NCBI GenBank assembly: GCA_008921705.1
Contig: VFFE01007486.1
Coordinates: 320,217-384,216 of the forward strand
DNA length: 64,000 nt
Origin: Burhinus oedicnemus
Taxonomy: Eukaryota; Chordata; Aves; Charadriiformes; Burhinidae
Direction: 5' to 3'
Numbering within the stretch: the first letter of the stretch is position 1; each line of letters begins with the position of its first letter. A program made the position numbers and the translations under genes. Shown in pieces: positions 12,901 to 28,400 of the stretch. A model generated the notes under the pieces. It saw only the letters and a program-made list of their open reading frames with translations. It made no database searches and had not been told where the DNA came from.

Positions 12901-15900
12901 ACTCACCTGCTGTGGCACCAGCATCCAGAGCTTGCGTGGTCCATAAGGCTATGGATATTTTTTGCTGGTTCAGGCACTTTATACATTGTCTAATACATAA
13001 GGCATGCAAATTGTCATTACAGCCATCTGCAATTTTTTGCAAAGGTTAATGCCTTTAAAGGAATTTTCTTTTTTTGACTAAACCATCCTACAGCAAATAA
13101 TGTGACTACAATTTCTTGATGGAACATTTCCAATGCTGTTAAAGGGCCACGATAAACCAGGATAAAGTGCTCTCATATTTTCTTCTTTTTCTATTAGATA
13201 ATTGAGATTTACAAAGAACACAGTTAAGTAGAGCACTAGTGCATGACTGTATTCATCGTTTACAAAAGCAAAGAGCTATGGACTTGCCACAACAGCAACA
13301 AGAAGTTATAGGGAGGAACAATTGCGTTGCTCAACACTGACTGAAGAGTAGCTCTATAAACTGGCCCTTTCACAAGAGACCAAACAACTGCTCTCAGGAG
13401 ATCAGCTGACTGCTTTATTCATGCTGAATTTGGCTAAAACGTATTTTAATAGACATAGCTGGTTGCTTTACTGATTAGACCAAGTTTCACCTTCAGTGCC
13501 TGCAGCTATGGGAGAACACATTAGATTTGCCAACAACACCAGAACTTTTCTATGAAGGATTCAAACCTTCTCAAAAGCCTTTGAAAATTCCCTTTTCCAG
13601 TGTGTGAGAGTGATATCTCGGAGAACATACTTGAAGGCCTGATATAATGGAGAGGAAAGAGTACCTGGCTGCTGTGTAAGTGTTAAAGACAAGGCAAGGC
13701 AAGATGTAGCAGAAATCTCAGCATGTAAGATCTGATTTTGGTGTAATTTGTGAGTCAGATGCACACTATGGGTCTTTTAGGTCTCGGGCTGTATTCGAGG
13801 GGCTGAAAGGTTGGGAGATAAAAACCATTACATTTGTGTTAATAAACCCAGCTGGTGGGCTTTTGATATAATAAAAGAACAAGACAGCAGAAATATTTTC
13901 ATTTGCAAAACTACATCATGTTACTTTTGTACTTAATTATGCTTATTCATTTAGGTCCTATGTAAGTTAACAGTAAAGCTCCAACAGTTACCTATAGGCT
14001 TTGTACTGAGTCCTGGGGACCTGGTCCTGATCCTACGTGCTTTAGTGACCAAAAGTCATAAAAGTCATCTGATCAACAGTCATGGATGTTTTTATTCTAC
14101 CCCAATTGCAAGATAATGGGATTTACATTAAAACTCAAAGGAAAGTCTAAGTCAGGTGTCATTATGTTGGATTTGAGGTAGTCTTAGAGTGTGCACGTTG
14201 AGTGTTATGATGATTCAGGTGATAGTTGCTAACTTTATACAGGTTTTGTAGCCTCTAGGTTTTAGGTCTGCACCCTCCACTTCAGTAAGTTTTTGTAATT
14301 GACTCAAAGGTAGATATCACACTTGTCCGGAGTCCTATGTAAGAGTAGGTAGGTGAAGTCTGCTGCTTGTGAAAATGTGGTTGAAAACTGGAACATATGT
14401 CTAAATGTGTTACTGCTAAAAAGTTCTGCTGTGCGTTAATATTTGTATATTGGCAGAAAGTAGAGACCTCAGCCCTAGAAACCTTTGTGTTAAGTGCTGT
14501 TCATGAACATGACGTGACACAAATTTTGTTCTGAGTTACCTTGTGATCAAAACACCTGGTTTAGTAGGAAAACTCTTCATTACTTTTAAAGAGAGAGCAT
14601 AAAATAAGATATACTACAAATTTTCATGATAGAGAATATTTTAATAACTTCCCTCTTTAGCACATGGAAAGTGAAAATGTCCCTTGAAATAGCTTTCCTC
14701 TTATTTTAATGGCAGCTGTGCAATAATTTGGAAGAAGTTAAAAGTACTACTGTATCCTTTGTTTCACTAATAGCATGCATTTATTGTGTTTTTATGTTTT
14801 TATTTATGAAGATTTAATGAAATGAGGAGCGGGACTAGAGAAAGTAGGAATTATTTTTCTGTCCGGAGAACAAATTGGGGACCAAAATGTATTGCAAACA
14901 TGAATCCATCAGTGACAATCTAATTCGATCAGGATGTCTCTGAATGCATGAGACTGGCGACAGCTGCTCCGTTAACATATATTTCTAGCTGTGTAGATAC
15001 TGAGCGACAAAAAAAGGTCATTTACAATCCATGAATCCTTCAACGGAGACAATGAAATTGCGTTGATATCTTTAACTTCTTTCCCAGTAATCATAGAGAT
15101 ATTTCCCATATGGCCAACTTTCAGTATGAAACTTCTAGTAGTAAAAGTCATCAGCATTTGCCAACAATCTCTGTAAGTAATAGGCCAATAACATGCAGAT
15201 GCAATCACAGCCACCAACAGAGACAAGCTCCACTACTGTTAGCGTAATGAAGAAGAAAACTTGATGGACATATGAAATGTGTTCCTCTGAAGACATGTAT
15301 TCCTTCCTGAGAGGAAGGGAAAAAGAGAGAAGACTGACTGAATGAAGAGTTTTGGAGAGCTATTTGTACTACAGCATTAAGAGGCATTATTTATTATTAA
15401 TCTATGTCACAATATCTGCAAGTAGCAGGGAAGAGAGCTGTAAGCATGAAAGTTCAATGGGGTCTGTATTTTGTAGCATCGCCCCCACTATTGTTCTGAA
15501 AGAAGCAGGGAGAGACGATATTGCAGAAATAATAATTGGAGGGTCTGCCTCTATGGGCCAGGAGAGTATAATTCCACTCAGAGGTCTGAAGGGCACAGTA
15601 ACCAGTGTATTGAAAACTGCTAGTGATGCACCAAATAGGCATTTTTTTTCAGTCAAAAGTATATGGGGAAAGGAAAAAGATGTCAGTCACTGTGATGACT
15701 CGGCAGCTGCCCAACAACCAGTAACTAGAAAAGCATGGATCAGCATTTGAGAGAAGTTTGTGAAATGAAGTTTTATTGGCTCCTCAGAAAAATTCATCTT
15801 GCCAAAATAGTTTTCTTATTTACTTCTCTTGAGAAACTCAGTACTTCGTCTGTATCAGATCCAAAAAAAAAATTGAACCCACAGTCTTCCAGACCTGAAC

Positions 15901-18900
15901 AGCAGTGGCTTTAAAAATCATAATGTCCCTCAGATACAGTCCTGCTCCTGTTTATAACTGGTTGCTTGAAACAGTTTTCTTGTGAGAATGCTTTTTTTGC
16001 TTCTCAAACACACAATGTCCTTCCACAGAGACAGATTATGTAGTCTACGGACCTCATTTTGTATTAATAACACATAAAATTTAGTTGGAATTGATAGGAA
16101 ATTTGGTCTTGGTTTTAGCTCTCTGAAGTCACTGAAAGCTTTACTATCCTTTCAGTTCTTTCAAGTGCCAGAGATCTTCAGATTTTAGTTTGAAGAAATT
16201 ATACCATCTGTATGTACAAAATCTAAAAGGAGCTTTTGGCAGCTTTATGAAAATCTACGAGAAGGAACCTAAAATTCCCCTGAGTTTTTGCAATTATGCA
16301 ATAAGAATTTATAAATTACAAAGTTCTTCTGGTTCAAATGAATTTAGGTAAAGATCCAGGCAAGAAACTGGCAGAGGTGGTAAACATTGGAAGATTGCCC
16401 AACCTACTGCTTTCTGTGTACAGTCTATGTTCTTTCTTCTCCAAGACTGCTCTAAGTTCTAAAGCTTGTAAACAGTTCAAAATTAGTAATCATTTGAACT
16501 CAGAGTGAACATCTTTTTCTATTTATAAAATGTTCAATAGAATGCTGTCCCAGGCTTAGCTTTCCTTCATATCCTAGAATAATGGATTAAAAATGTAATC
16601 TTTACATTCTGAAAAATCCTCTGTAGGAGTTTGATATTGGTTGTGAGCCTATTACATCTGACTGATTAGACAATTGTGATTGATTTGGAAATTGACAGTC
16701 TGCACAAATTTTTGCCTGTACAACTTTGGTTCATGATGACTTAAAGAAGACAAGCATAAAAAACTAGAGGCAAAACGATTAAAAAAATAGATAAGTAATG
16801 AATAATTTAGTGTATGTCTGTCTGCATCCACCCAAATGGTTCTACAAGACATGGGCAAACCCAATTTCAACTTTTCAAAAATCTGAAGACGGTCTTTGCA
16901 AAACCAGGGAGAATTGTGTACCATGTACTATTACTCAGATTGTGTATGTCTTGAGTTTTGAATTTTCTGTGGGTATAGGAAGGCCACAGCACTTAATACT
17001 TGATCAAAAACTTTATAAAATACTAATCTCCTATCTGTTTTTAGTTTTCTCCATCAACTTCTAGATGATTTGTATGATTTTCACTGAGATTTGCTTTTCT
17101 GACTCCTTTGGCTCTTATTAAAATTCCACCTTGTACATAACGTTTTACATATCAACAGGTACTGTAGGTCCAGTTCTGTAGAGTGCTTTCAAAACATACA
17201 AATCCCATATGATCCCCAGCACTGTTCCTGAAGTCGTCAGCACCTTGTCATATTAGGCGCTTGTGGTCTGACAGGCAAGTTGTGTTTTAAAAGAAGAGAA
17301 AAGTGCCTCATAAAACCAAACGCATTTGATCTTTTCAACTATTTTTAGTTTGTGTCAATCTTCTATGGCCCTGGGCAACATAGGCAAAATGCCAACCTTG
17401 GCAATCTTTTCAGACACTCTAATATGCCAAGTTCTGGCAGCAGCACATTTTTATCAGAATTGTTTTCCAGCCTCACTAAACTGCTTCAAATGCTGGTGTG
17501 CCTGTTATGGATATGACATCCGTGGAGACCACAATGATTGCAATCAAAAAGTAGTGGAGAAAATAGAAAGAGTTAGTGTCAGTTCTGATTCTCACTATCC
17601 CCTTCATCATGACAATAAATTAATAACGGCTCAGCTTCTGCTCTGGTAAGCCTTTTCCGTAAGAACAAGGTATTAGAATCCCAGTGCTTAACATTCACAG
17701 TGAAATATTCTGGTGTTACAAATGTAGTGGAAGTGTAGTATGAAATGCAAAAAAGTATGTCTGTGCAATGTCATGATAAGAATGTACATGCACAGAGGAG
17801 TCAAAGAATTCAAAGTGATGATTCTCACAGGAATTTTAACTTAGTCCTCTTTTACCTTGAAGAGAATTTCTAACACTTCCTTTGGCAGCTATTTTCAGGC
17901 CCATGTGCAGTGTGGATGTTGCATTTGCCACGGGAATCATAACTTTGAATTGCTTGACGTTTTGGTGAGTGTGAATTTCTTAACCTAGTGTCACAAAAAT
18001 ATTATTTTAAAGGGTGCTTTTTTTTCTTTTTTTTTAGAGAGTACTTTCCTTCCTTTAAAAATGTAAACACATAAAAAGCAAAAATAGTAAATTGTGATGT
18101 GTAGTATGATATTTTAAAGAAAATGGCATGGTGTTGGAGTTTTTTTAATAACTAGTTGCGTATGTAATCAGTAATCTGACTATGACTGTGTTTGCATAAT
18201 GGTAAGGTTTGTTCAGAAGTGCTGAAAAGACAAGGAAATTGTTTTGTTTACGTTACACACATTTCAGCACTTCCCAGGATGCCAGGATGCGTTTTCTGTG
18301 TGTTTAGTACCTAATGCGATACCCAGAGACTTCTTGTTGACTTCATAGAACTGGATCAGTACCCGAAGCCTCAACTTTCTAGTGCCTTAAGCATACTTGT
18401 AGTCCTTTTGCATTGGAGCATTAAATCAGGATTTTATAAATATCATGTTCCACATGGGCCCATAGATGTGGCCATGACTTACGTTCTAGAATATGTTGTT
18501 TTTAAGTGTGAATGCATTTGTTTCTTATCTGCTCCTTCCAAACTCAGTGAAGTATGAAATCTTCCCCTTTGCCTATATACATACAGCATCTGAAGCTTGC
18601 CAAGTAACTCCTTTTAGACTAAGCAGTATGCAAAAAATGACAAGGACATTTTCTTTAAAATAAAAAAGGCAGTTTTTCATGAAAAATAGCCACATTTTAC
18701 TTTATTCATCATGAAAGGTGGTAAACCCTGGACTGAGCACAAAAATGAAAAAAATCAGCTCAGACGATATTTTTGCTTCAGAAAAACAAAAAAGAAGCAC
18801 TCAAAATAGGATTTGGCACAAAATTGCCTGTATGCTTATATTTGCTCTTCAGTTTGCTATAAAAATATGACCTTTTCAATGTTTTCTCCTTGGGAGGAGG

Positions 18901-19430
18901 TTCTTATCTCCTATTTCCTTTCCAAAGGAGATTAGCACATTAGTACTAATGCATCCTTCCCCTAAAAGAAGCCAGCAGCAGGACCAAACATGATTTCTTC
19001 CTTCACTAATCAATGTGGTGGTACCATGCTATCAGCTGAACTCAGAGAGAAACAAGTCTATGTGTTGCTCCCAGGACAGTAGTCTCAATGAGGAAACTGA
19101 AAGATAAAAGTGGACTACAGAGCCCACACCAATACGCTGCAAGGCACAAATGTTGCCTAATTTCTCAAGTGAGATTTGGCCACCAAATTTTTGGGAACTG
19201 TTTCTCTAGGGCTTATTAGACAAGACATAAAGTTGTCTACTCTTAGTTCCAAGTATTAGTTGTAATTGGACACTCTTGTTTGTCACGGGACTTCCAAGTG
19301 CAAGATGAATGGGCCATCAAGTGATACTCTGCTTTAATGAGCTGGATTCTGCTTCATTGAAGGAGAACGTCTTGATCCTATACAATCATGCAAAGTGAAA
19401 GAACAGTACATCTGGAGCAACAGAATGCAG
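3991..19430. other. long non-coding stretch without recognised repeats or genes
   Basis: About 15 kb of AT-rich DNA with only short open frames. The longest is 132 codons on the plus strand at 15352-15750, largely overlapped by an 84-codon minus-strand frame; neither resembles a family I know. A GC-richer patch at about 4780-5000 and another at 10680-10920 have no other gene-like property. A 17-bp palindrome (AAGCTTGA-A-TCAAGCTT) lies near 7806. I found no CR1, LTR or MIR-like match here. Confidence 0.55.
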
Positions 19431-19467
19431 TCGTCTGTCCGTCTGTCCGTCGTCGTGTCCCCCCCCT
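19431..19467 (+). repeat. short GTCTGTCC/GTC simple repeat with C tract
   Basis: An imperfect repeat of GTCTGTCC and GTCGTC units ending in a run of seven or more C. It contains several CpG dinucleotides, which are scarce in the surrounding sequence. Too short to call anything more than a simple repeat. Confidence 0.7.
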
Positions 19468-22400
19468 GACTGAAGCCAAAAAGAGATAGTGATATATTAA
19501 TGCACAGTGATATACCTCTACTAAAGCTGTTGAATGTCATGAGTAGGCGAGGCAGGTTATTGTTCTCATATGCTGTGCTGAGGAATGGACAGAAAATTGT
19601 TATTTTTTGCTGGTAATCTTTTGTAGATTCTCAGATGTTGCTGGCTGGTAGGTGACCTAATCTATGGTAACACAAAACTTATGGCAATGTAGTTGAAACT
19701 GTTATGCTCATTGTATACACACTATATATCCTGGAAAACTAATACTTGAGTAAATTATTGAAAACAACTGAAATGTTCAGTGCAAAGGTGTTTTCTCTTG
19801 GCTTTGTGGGTAGAACTGGAATCATTTGGCATTTCTCAAATTTGCTTTTAAGATGCAGATATGACTCTTGTAGTCATAATCCTTTGTCAGATATATCAGC
19901 TTCAAAAATTCTGTTTGACCTTAAAGACAGAATTAGGGCTTGATTAATATTCTGTGTATGCTTTTCTTTTCACATTTTCAAAATTAGGAATGTAAGAAAA
20001 TCTTGAAAGGGAGTTTTCATAAGAAAATCTTGTAGCAAATAAAAACAGACCATAAAGGAAATAGATGCTTTGACTGTCAGAAACTACTCATTTATAAAAT
20101 ACCTTTGAAGTCAACTAATGGTGAACAGAAATAAAAATAAGTTTCAGTTATCCCAAAAGCATAAGAAGGCAGATTTTATGAAGAAATTCTCTATAGTACT
20201 TCAGAGTGCGGACATGGGAGGGCCTTCCCCTTACAGACCAGTAAATTTTAACACAGCTTCTGCATAGCTGCCATTTTATCTCCGAAGATGCTCTTCCTGC
20301 AGTACTTCTCCACGGTCGTTTAGAGCAGATGATCTTTACTGCTCAGTCCGGCCATAGCTGACCTAACATCTGTCCCTGCTAATCTACCTGGAGGTCTACA
20401 CACATCTTCGAGCCTGAACTCTCCAGTTCCTGTTTTTTGCAAATTGTGCTGTTGCCTCATAGCTCTGCAAAAGAAAGACAAACTAATATGTAGGTTTCAT
20501 AATTAAGCATATTCCACTTCTGAAAGTAAAGCATTTTTAGTTGCTAGCATGCTGTAAACGTGGTGAGATGGAAGAGGTGCAAGCTGAGAAACAGCTTTGC
20601 CTAGAAATTCCTCAGCTTGTGGTAATGTCATACTTCAGTGAAAAAAATTAACTCTTGATGTGACATTTGGGATAGGCTAAGGACGTTAAACCTGTATATT
20701 TCTACTGGCGGTTACTACCAAAGGTCAGCTGCTTTCAGGACACTTACTAATTTTGTTCTGCCACTGAAATAGCTCTGTTTGTGATCTCTGAGTTATGGTG
20801 CAGTGCAGGTTGCTGCAGAGGGCAGATATTAGTGTGAATTGTAAGTTGTCCAGCCTGTGTCATACTGTGTCAAATCTAAAGGTACATCTGGCTCTGTAGC
20901 ATCTCCCTATATTGACAGTGACCAGATGCCTAGAAATATCTAAACCAGGCATACAGTGATGCCTCCACATAACACATCTTCAGTCTCCAACAATTTGGAG
21001 CTTATGGACTGCATCAGGCAGAGAATACAGAATAGTAGTTGTATGATACAGGCACAGAGCTAGGACAAGCGAGGTCATTGAATCTTCCAGGTGGATGATG
21101 GAAATGATGACCAATTCATCAAAAGGTCTGACTCCAAAGAAAATAATTTCTTCTGCGACGAGATTTAATATAATGAAAATCCTGAATTTCACATTGTCAC
21201 TGTTGTTATACATGATAAAGATAAATAGACTAACAACAGAGTCTGCACAGACCTTCCTTAAACATATTTAAAAAAAATAAACCATTCGGTTCATGAAAAA
21301 AAAAAACACAATCATTTTATATTTGACCAATGAGTAAATTCCATAAACGCAACACTCCAAAATGTTTCTTTCCATTGGTTGTCTCTTTAACATATCAAGC
21401 TGACTCTCCTTTTGTATTCCATGTTGACGATAGCACTACAGTTAGACTGTCATTCTGACAACACGACACACACTTAGGAGAAATCTGGAATATGGAAATA
21501 CCAGCTGCTGGCTTGGCTAGAAAAAAAACCTCCTCTCTAGTAAGTCCCAACTGTTGCAGACTGCTTTGTAGACTAAAATAAACACCTTCACTGTGTAATA
21601 CTCCTTTTAAATATTAATTAAGGTCCATCTTTACCAAAATTCTCATCTGGGGTAATATTGGCAAGTGTTATAATGCATGCCTATACAATTTCTGGGAAAT
21701 GAGATTTTGAAAACCTTGGCACTTAAAAGGGTCTTTGCTGATCAGTACCTTTGAAGAATTAGCTTACATGCCCATGAAAAAGGAGCTGAACAAGTGAGAA
21801 GCAAAGAAATACTTGGGAATAGAGAAAGCACAAAATGTTCTCTAGTTAATTTCAATATTCTACCTTTTAATTGCTAACATAATTAAAGGAAGGGAAACAT
21901 TTTCATGTTCTTTTGCAAGGAGAAGAAGAGTTTGTTTTGGAAGATGCTGATGTTTTGCATAAATGAGAAAATCCCAACACTGATGCACTGAAAGCTTTCT
22001 TGACACTGGCTTGGTGGTATTCAAGTGAGGGTGTACAGGCATTCACTGATTTTGGATATGTTGTTTGACTTTCTCCCTGGCTTAGTTCCAGCAACCTTTT
22101 CCATAGTCAAGATGGGATTTTGCCATCTTCAATGAGACATGCAAAGATCTTATTGCTTGCCACACCTCTGAGCCTCATTTTCCTTCAAGCCCTGCAATTT
22201 TACCTGGAAAACCTGAGTCCGTATCTGTGCAAAGAGGTTGAATGGCTTACCGCGAGCCAGGGTGCTTGTTCTCGCATTGCAGAGTGATGTATGGCCCACA
22301 GGGACCTAATAGCTTCTCCTGCTAGAAAGAGCAATAGTCTCTAGCTTACAGAATACTCTTGATTGCTCTGAGTGTTGTTACTGCAGGCCATCTAAGTTTT

Positions 22401-25400
22401 CCCATGAGGTGGCACTGACTGCTGAAACATCAACAAACCTTTATATGCAAACTGTTAGCATCTTTTGCCAGAACTATTCAGAGATGGAAAATTGCTGATA
22501 TTGCACAACCTGCAGGAACACTCAACTTCTGCCTCTTTCTGGGTCCTCATCCCTGGAAAGATGAGCTGTTCTTGTCTGATGGAAGAACCCTTATTTGAAG
22601 CTTTCTGAAGTTGTAAGACCTTTTTGGGCTCTCCTGCACCTGTGTGATCTGGGTGTTTGGCAGCAGCTCAGTTCCGCAAGGTTGGGGAATGACAATCAAT
22701 TCTAATCATTGGCTGATGTTGTAAATATGCACTTGGTCCTGGAGGATCTGAGCTTCTGCCAGAAATTACAAGCGTTTAGTAGTCCCCTGGTTAGTGTAAA
22801 CACTTGCAGCTACTAATTAACAGTAACTTTTCACTTCCCTGCTCTGGGGAGAACTGAACTGCTGCTAAATAACAGTGCTTCCTCTAAGGCAGTAGTGCTA
22901 TGTTCAGCTTACGCTAGACTATGACGAGCATGAAGAAAAGGATGGTCCTGGCCTTCCCTCCAGCCTCGCCTGCTTGTTGTGCTGGCTTTAGTGAGCATGT
23001 GATTGTGTGATGGCTTACACTGAAAACTAACCCTCCAAAAACCAGAAGTTTTCCTTTGGGTCAGTAAACTGATGTGACTCAGTGCATGGCTTCATTTAGT
23101 GTTAGAGCTGATGGAAAGGAGGAAATTGCAATCTGAGGGCATTGGAAGGGGGATCGTTCTTTATGACAGCAGAGCAATCTTGGATTGGCTTAAACCATCG
23201 TGAAATGACCCCTTCAGACTTTGTGATCCTCTCTGAATCGTTTCTTGGCTCTCAAGGGACACACAACTCACAGTTTTAGAACACAGTCGGGGAAAAGAAA
23301 GGAGCAGATGTGACATGATGAAAAGGAACAATGCAAGAGTGGTTCAGCAGGCATGGGTGGTTTAATGTCTCTTTGAGAATCACTTGTAGAATTAGCGTGA
23401 ACCTGAGACTGCTTTAACTTCTGCAAACTTTCTTCCAGCAACATTTTGAATTAAGCTGGTGGATAAGTGAGGCATGTTCCTCCCTCTTTCCAGCCACTTC
23501 CAGTGGTGCCATGGTTCTTGTGCTGGAATACATTCCTCTCTAACCAAAAAGTGTAAGTAATTACTACAAGGTTTGTTGCTGGCAAAAAGCAACTTCATTT
23601 ATATTCTATTTGTGGCAAGGCTGTGTGCTCAGGGCAGTTTGGCAGAGCAGACTGGCCCATTCTAACAACAGGAGATTTTTTTTCTAAAGGAATAATAATT
23701 CTATAATAATGGAATTTTGGCTTGGTGCTTTTTCAGTCATTACTTGAAAGAGTTAAAGTGTCTTATCTCTTACATTCCTGTACAATGGCTGACTTTGTAT
23801 AGAACATCTGTCATTTGCTCAGTCTTTATTGCCATTCATACTGGTGGCAATGATGAATTGCTGTTTCAATGTCTTCATCAGATTGTGCTGATATTTCCTT
23901 TGAGCAGCTACCCATTTATCCTCAAAGGACTATCTGGATGGTTTAATTGATCTAATATAGCACAATGGCATGTGTCAATCTACTAGCCATCCCTTTCTTA
24001 ATATCTCACTCCTGTTCTCTTAATTTGACTTTAGAGAATGCCACATCATAATGAATGAGTAATAACTACCATACCTCATAATGGTACAGATGTATTGATC
24101 AATTCACTGTGTCTATTAGGGCCTCAAGATCTTTCACAGCGTTAAGAAAGCAACACGCTTCTCTTTTTTTTTAAATAACTCTGCATTTACTGAGTAATTC
24201 AGGATAACTTTCGTGGCTGTTGCTGCAGACATGTGTGGTTTTGTGTCACCTCTCATGGCCATTTGTGCTAGTACAGTTTTCAGACTTTTAACTGCCACAT
24301 AGTCCTACTGAATGGCATATTTGTTGGATGCAGCTTATTTTATTAGCTTTTGCCTAACTTAACAGATGGAGATCACAGTAATGCTTTTGATAGAAGCTTT
24401 GATTCTGTTTTCAGAAGTAATAGCGAAGTCAGTATTTCATCTTTTTGTGTGTGAAATGAAGAAACATGTATTCGGCATCAGATCAGAATGAGGGTCTGGA
24501 TGTTAATCAAGCTCAGTTAACAGGACCTATTTTTTGGTCTTCAGAAAGTCTGTATCAGTAATAGGGGATTAGTTTTATGCCTAGTCGCCAGCTGAGAGAG
24601 TTGAAACAAACACTAAGCTGAATTTTGCATATATTTATGCAGTACTCCTGAAAACATGGGGTATGCACCTCTTCCGAGTAGCAGTATAAATAGCCTTTTT
24701 TTTTCCTCATGTATTCCCCAGACAGACTTCCCTCTAGTTGGCTTCTGTTATCTTCTTTGTAGCTTCTATCACATTTCCCCTTCACCTAACATGCTCTCTG
24801 TACTTAGAGCTGTGGATGATATAGCCTAGTGTCCTTCCACATGAGATAAAGGCTTTTGTCTCCAGGTTATTCCCAGATGGATGGTGGAAACAGTGAACAG
24901 CGAATCAGCTTCAAAGTCTAATGAAACTATTAAACATTTTGTCTAATCCAGTACTTTGCATTTTGACTCCACAGATGGCTGAATAGTCTGGATTTATAAT
25001 TTTCTCTAATTTGATCCAATTTTATATCCTTAGAAATCACAGCAGATTGCCCATTGCACATTTGTGTGGCCATTTCTCCAATCTTTGTACTCCTATGCTC
25101 TAGTGGAGATCTCAGTGAAGGTTCTCAATCCAGCTGTGCTTCTATCAGTGAAGATGGCCTGTAGCATTATTTTGCTTGGCAGCATTTTGAATTGTCCACG
25201 GCTTTGCATTTGAATATGAAGAAGTTGGGTGCAGAATGTTAGAATTTATTTTTACCCTATCCTATAAAAGCAACTACAAAAAACCTGAGCCAGACAACCT
25301 TGACAAACATTACACTGAAATGTTCTTCGTTTAACAGACTGACCTCTAATTCTTCATCCTCAATTTTGATTCAAGAAATAACTGTAGCTGGAATTTTTCA

Positions 25401-28400
25401 TCTGCAAATAATTGCAGCTACATTTTACAGCACTTAGCCTGATTACAGTTCCCACAGAGCTGTGGCGAAGTGTGAGTTGCATGTAGCTCTGCTTCCATTA
25501 CAGGGTCTGAGTTTATCCTGCATTTTTTTCTGATCCAGCTCATTCTGAAGAATTACACTGCTCAGGCATATTTTGATAAAATGGTATGTCTTAAAAAAAC
25601 ATACCAATTTATTGAAACCAAAATTTTTCACAATAATGTAAACATTTCAGTAAGCCTAATTGAGAAGATTTCTTTCCTCTAGGGTTGAACTTCTGATTAA
25701 AAACCGTGAGATAGACAGAGAAGAACTGAAACCCGAGGGAGCTACTATTTCATAGTGCATTAATGTGGGGAGGATATGAAAAGGAACTGAAAAATATTCT
25801 TCACCATATTGGTGGCTGATCACTTAACTCCTCAATATATCAGCTTTTCTGGATGTTCTGTGATCACTTGTTTTCTTTTATAACCTCCCCAGCAGAGGAA
25901 TCACCTCCCATATTTTGGAAAATCATGTGTTCCAAAAATGATGGGGCTGAAAGAAGCAAGCTACTCTCTCCTATCTTCTACATTTTCCATCTATTTTAAA
26001 AATGAAAAACTTGGATAATCATAATAGGGAAAATACCAATGAAACGTGCAGACATATTGGCAAACTGAGAAGGAACTGCAAGGAAAATCAACAGAAGATC
26101 CTGGCCATGGTTCCCTACATGTTTTAACGCATCTTTCCTCTGCTGCTCAGTTCATGTAATTTAAGAACTCAGGGTTATAAAGATGACATGAGAGTCATCT
26201 GGAGTCTTGAATTAAGCAAACTGAATTAGATTTACAGAAGCTGATTTCTGTTGCTCTAAACCTCTTTTCTCTCTGAGCAGTCAATATGCTGCTACATCAG
26301 CAGTCTCCAAAAACAGGGACGGCAGTTACTGTTCATAGTACTTCCACTCTACAGCTGAGAACTGTAGCATTAATAGTAAGCTGTGGTTTGTTTCTGAAAG
26401 AACAATACAAAGTGTTTAATGGTTAGAGTGTTTGCTGGAGTACCATATTCTTCTGCTTTTTTGTAAGTTCGAGTAATAATAGGTTCTTGATAAAGTTATG
26501 AATTCTAAGCGACTACAGTTTTATTTTAATATAACACTAACAACTCTGATTAGCTGAGTATGGAATTGGAGCCGATTTGTCGGGAAACATCAGGCTGCAT
26601 TTTGTGTCCTGCAGTCTGCCTGGAGGTTGTGGAATTGTGTTTGTTTTTCTTAGTATTGTTTGTGGTTGTAGGTGGTACTTTTTTGCTATCCATGTTTACG
26701 GCTTGCGTGACTTTTCAGAAGTGAGAAAGGAGAGCTTTTACTATTAAAATTTTTGTAAGAACCTCCTTCACACTTGGCTGTGTTCGCTCTTCAGTTAAAT
26801 TCACTACTGTGACACCCTTACTTAAGATGGCTTTCTGGGCTGAAGACGATAGATTGAGACATTATCTTCCATTCAGCTTGTCTTTACGGACTGGAGAATG
26901 AAACCATAGTGTCACAGCTTTCCAAAATAATAACCTCTGAAAATAAATGTAATGCAGATGATACATTCCAGGCATAAAATTGTGCAGGAAGTGATTGGTA
27001 TGTATGTATGTTCCCAGAGATCTTTTTTGTCCTCATATAACAATCTTTATCTCTTGCCTTCCCTTCCTAGGCAATCCAACCCAGGCAATGAATACTCACA
27101 AGGTCTTTGGTGGTTGGTTTGTTATATCTAATAGAGTTCTTTTCTGCTGAGCGGATTTCCTGTTGAAATTATTCAGTGCAGTGCTTTTTCTTGACTTTTT
27201 TTTTCAAACTGATGGTCACATACTGTCTTTGAAGTAGTCACCATTAAAACCTAGCATTTGCCAGCAAGTACCATGTGAATTTTACAAAACCATCCTAATC
27301 ATCTGTGATGTAACAAGTGATAATGCATAAGTGAGGATTTTGTTTAGAATATCTCTTGCATGACAGGTGCAATGGGAATGTACATATTGCTATGGATGAT
27401 ACAGTCTGCTCCATCACTCTTGTGGCTGATGAGCTCTCTAAGCTCAGGGAGTTTCTGATATCAGAATGTTTTTATCTCTTTTTCCCTTCAAAGGGACTTG
27501 AGTCTTCAGAAAACAAGAGAAATTTTTATGGTCTGAGATCTGGGCAGTCATTTCTGGTATTCAGATGGTAGGACCCTTCTCATGCTTTTTTGTATGTGAG
27601 AGCAAATATTGATATTTTATAAGGATAGCTCTATGAGTACACTGTTACATAATCCTGCAGGGTATTATGCTAGTACCCTACATTACCTTGCACCTAAGAC
27701 TCTTTACAGGTGTAGATTGCAAAGTAAAAAAATCTGTTAGGATCTGGATTTGAGACTGCCAGATCTTGACATACGCTTAACACGGTTGCATTAGCTTTTC
27801 ATGCATGCATATCTTGCAATGGTGAATACTGACTGCAGTCCCCAGCTCAGCACTCTGTGGTGTTTGGGTGTCCATGCTTGAACTACTTTTATTCTGTCTG
27901 ACCTGTTTTCTTCATAATTACTGTCTCTATTAACACTGTTTTGTGGAATTCCTTGGGATGTGTGGAAACAAGAGAGCTATACAAATGTATACAAGTGTAG
28001 TATGGTGACACTGCTTATGTGTCGATTTTGGCACAACAGCATGCCAGTTGGGGGAAGGCAAAGGCTAATATTCAACAGATGGCAAAGTCCTAAACCCTAT
28101 AATAATGGCTGCAGTTATTTTCATTGCTGTCATTTGATGACACATTCAATAGTTGGAAAAGACTTGAACTGGGTAATCACAGCAAATATACTCCAAAGGA
28201 CCAGATGCACTTCAAGCTATCAAAATGGTGATGGATGTTCAGGCTGAGTGCCACTTCTGTCCATATTCCAGGTATATTTACTGCTGAGGACAGAAGCCAC
28301 ATTGCGTGCTGTCATACACAGGGCTGGCATTTTTCCCTTCTGTAGTAACCAGGAACAAAACATAAAAATTGGCATCTGTTGTGTGTAGGGAAATTATTCT

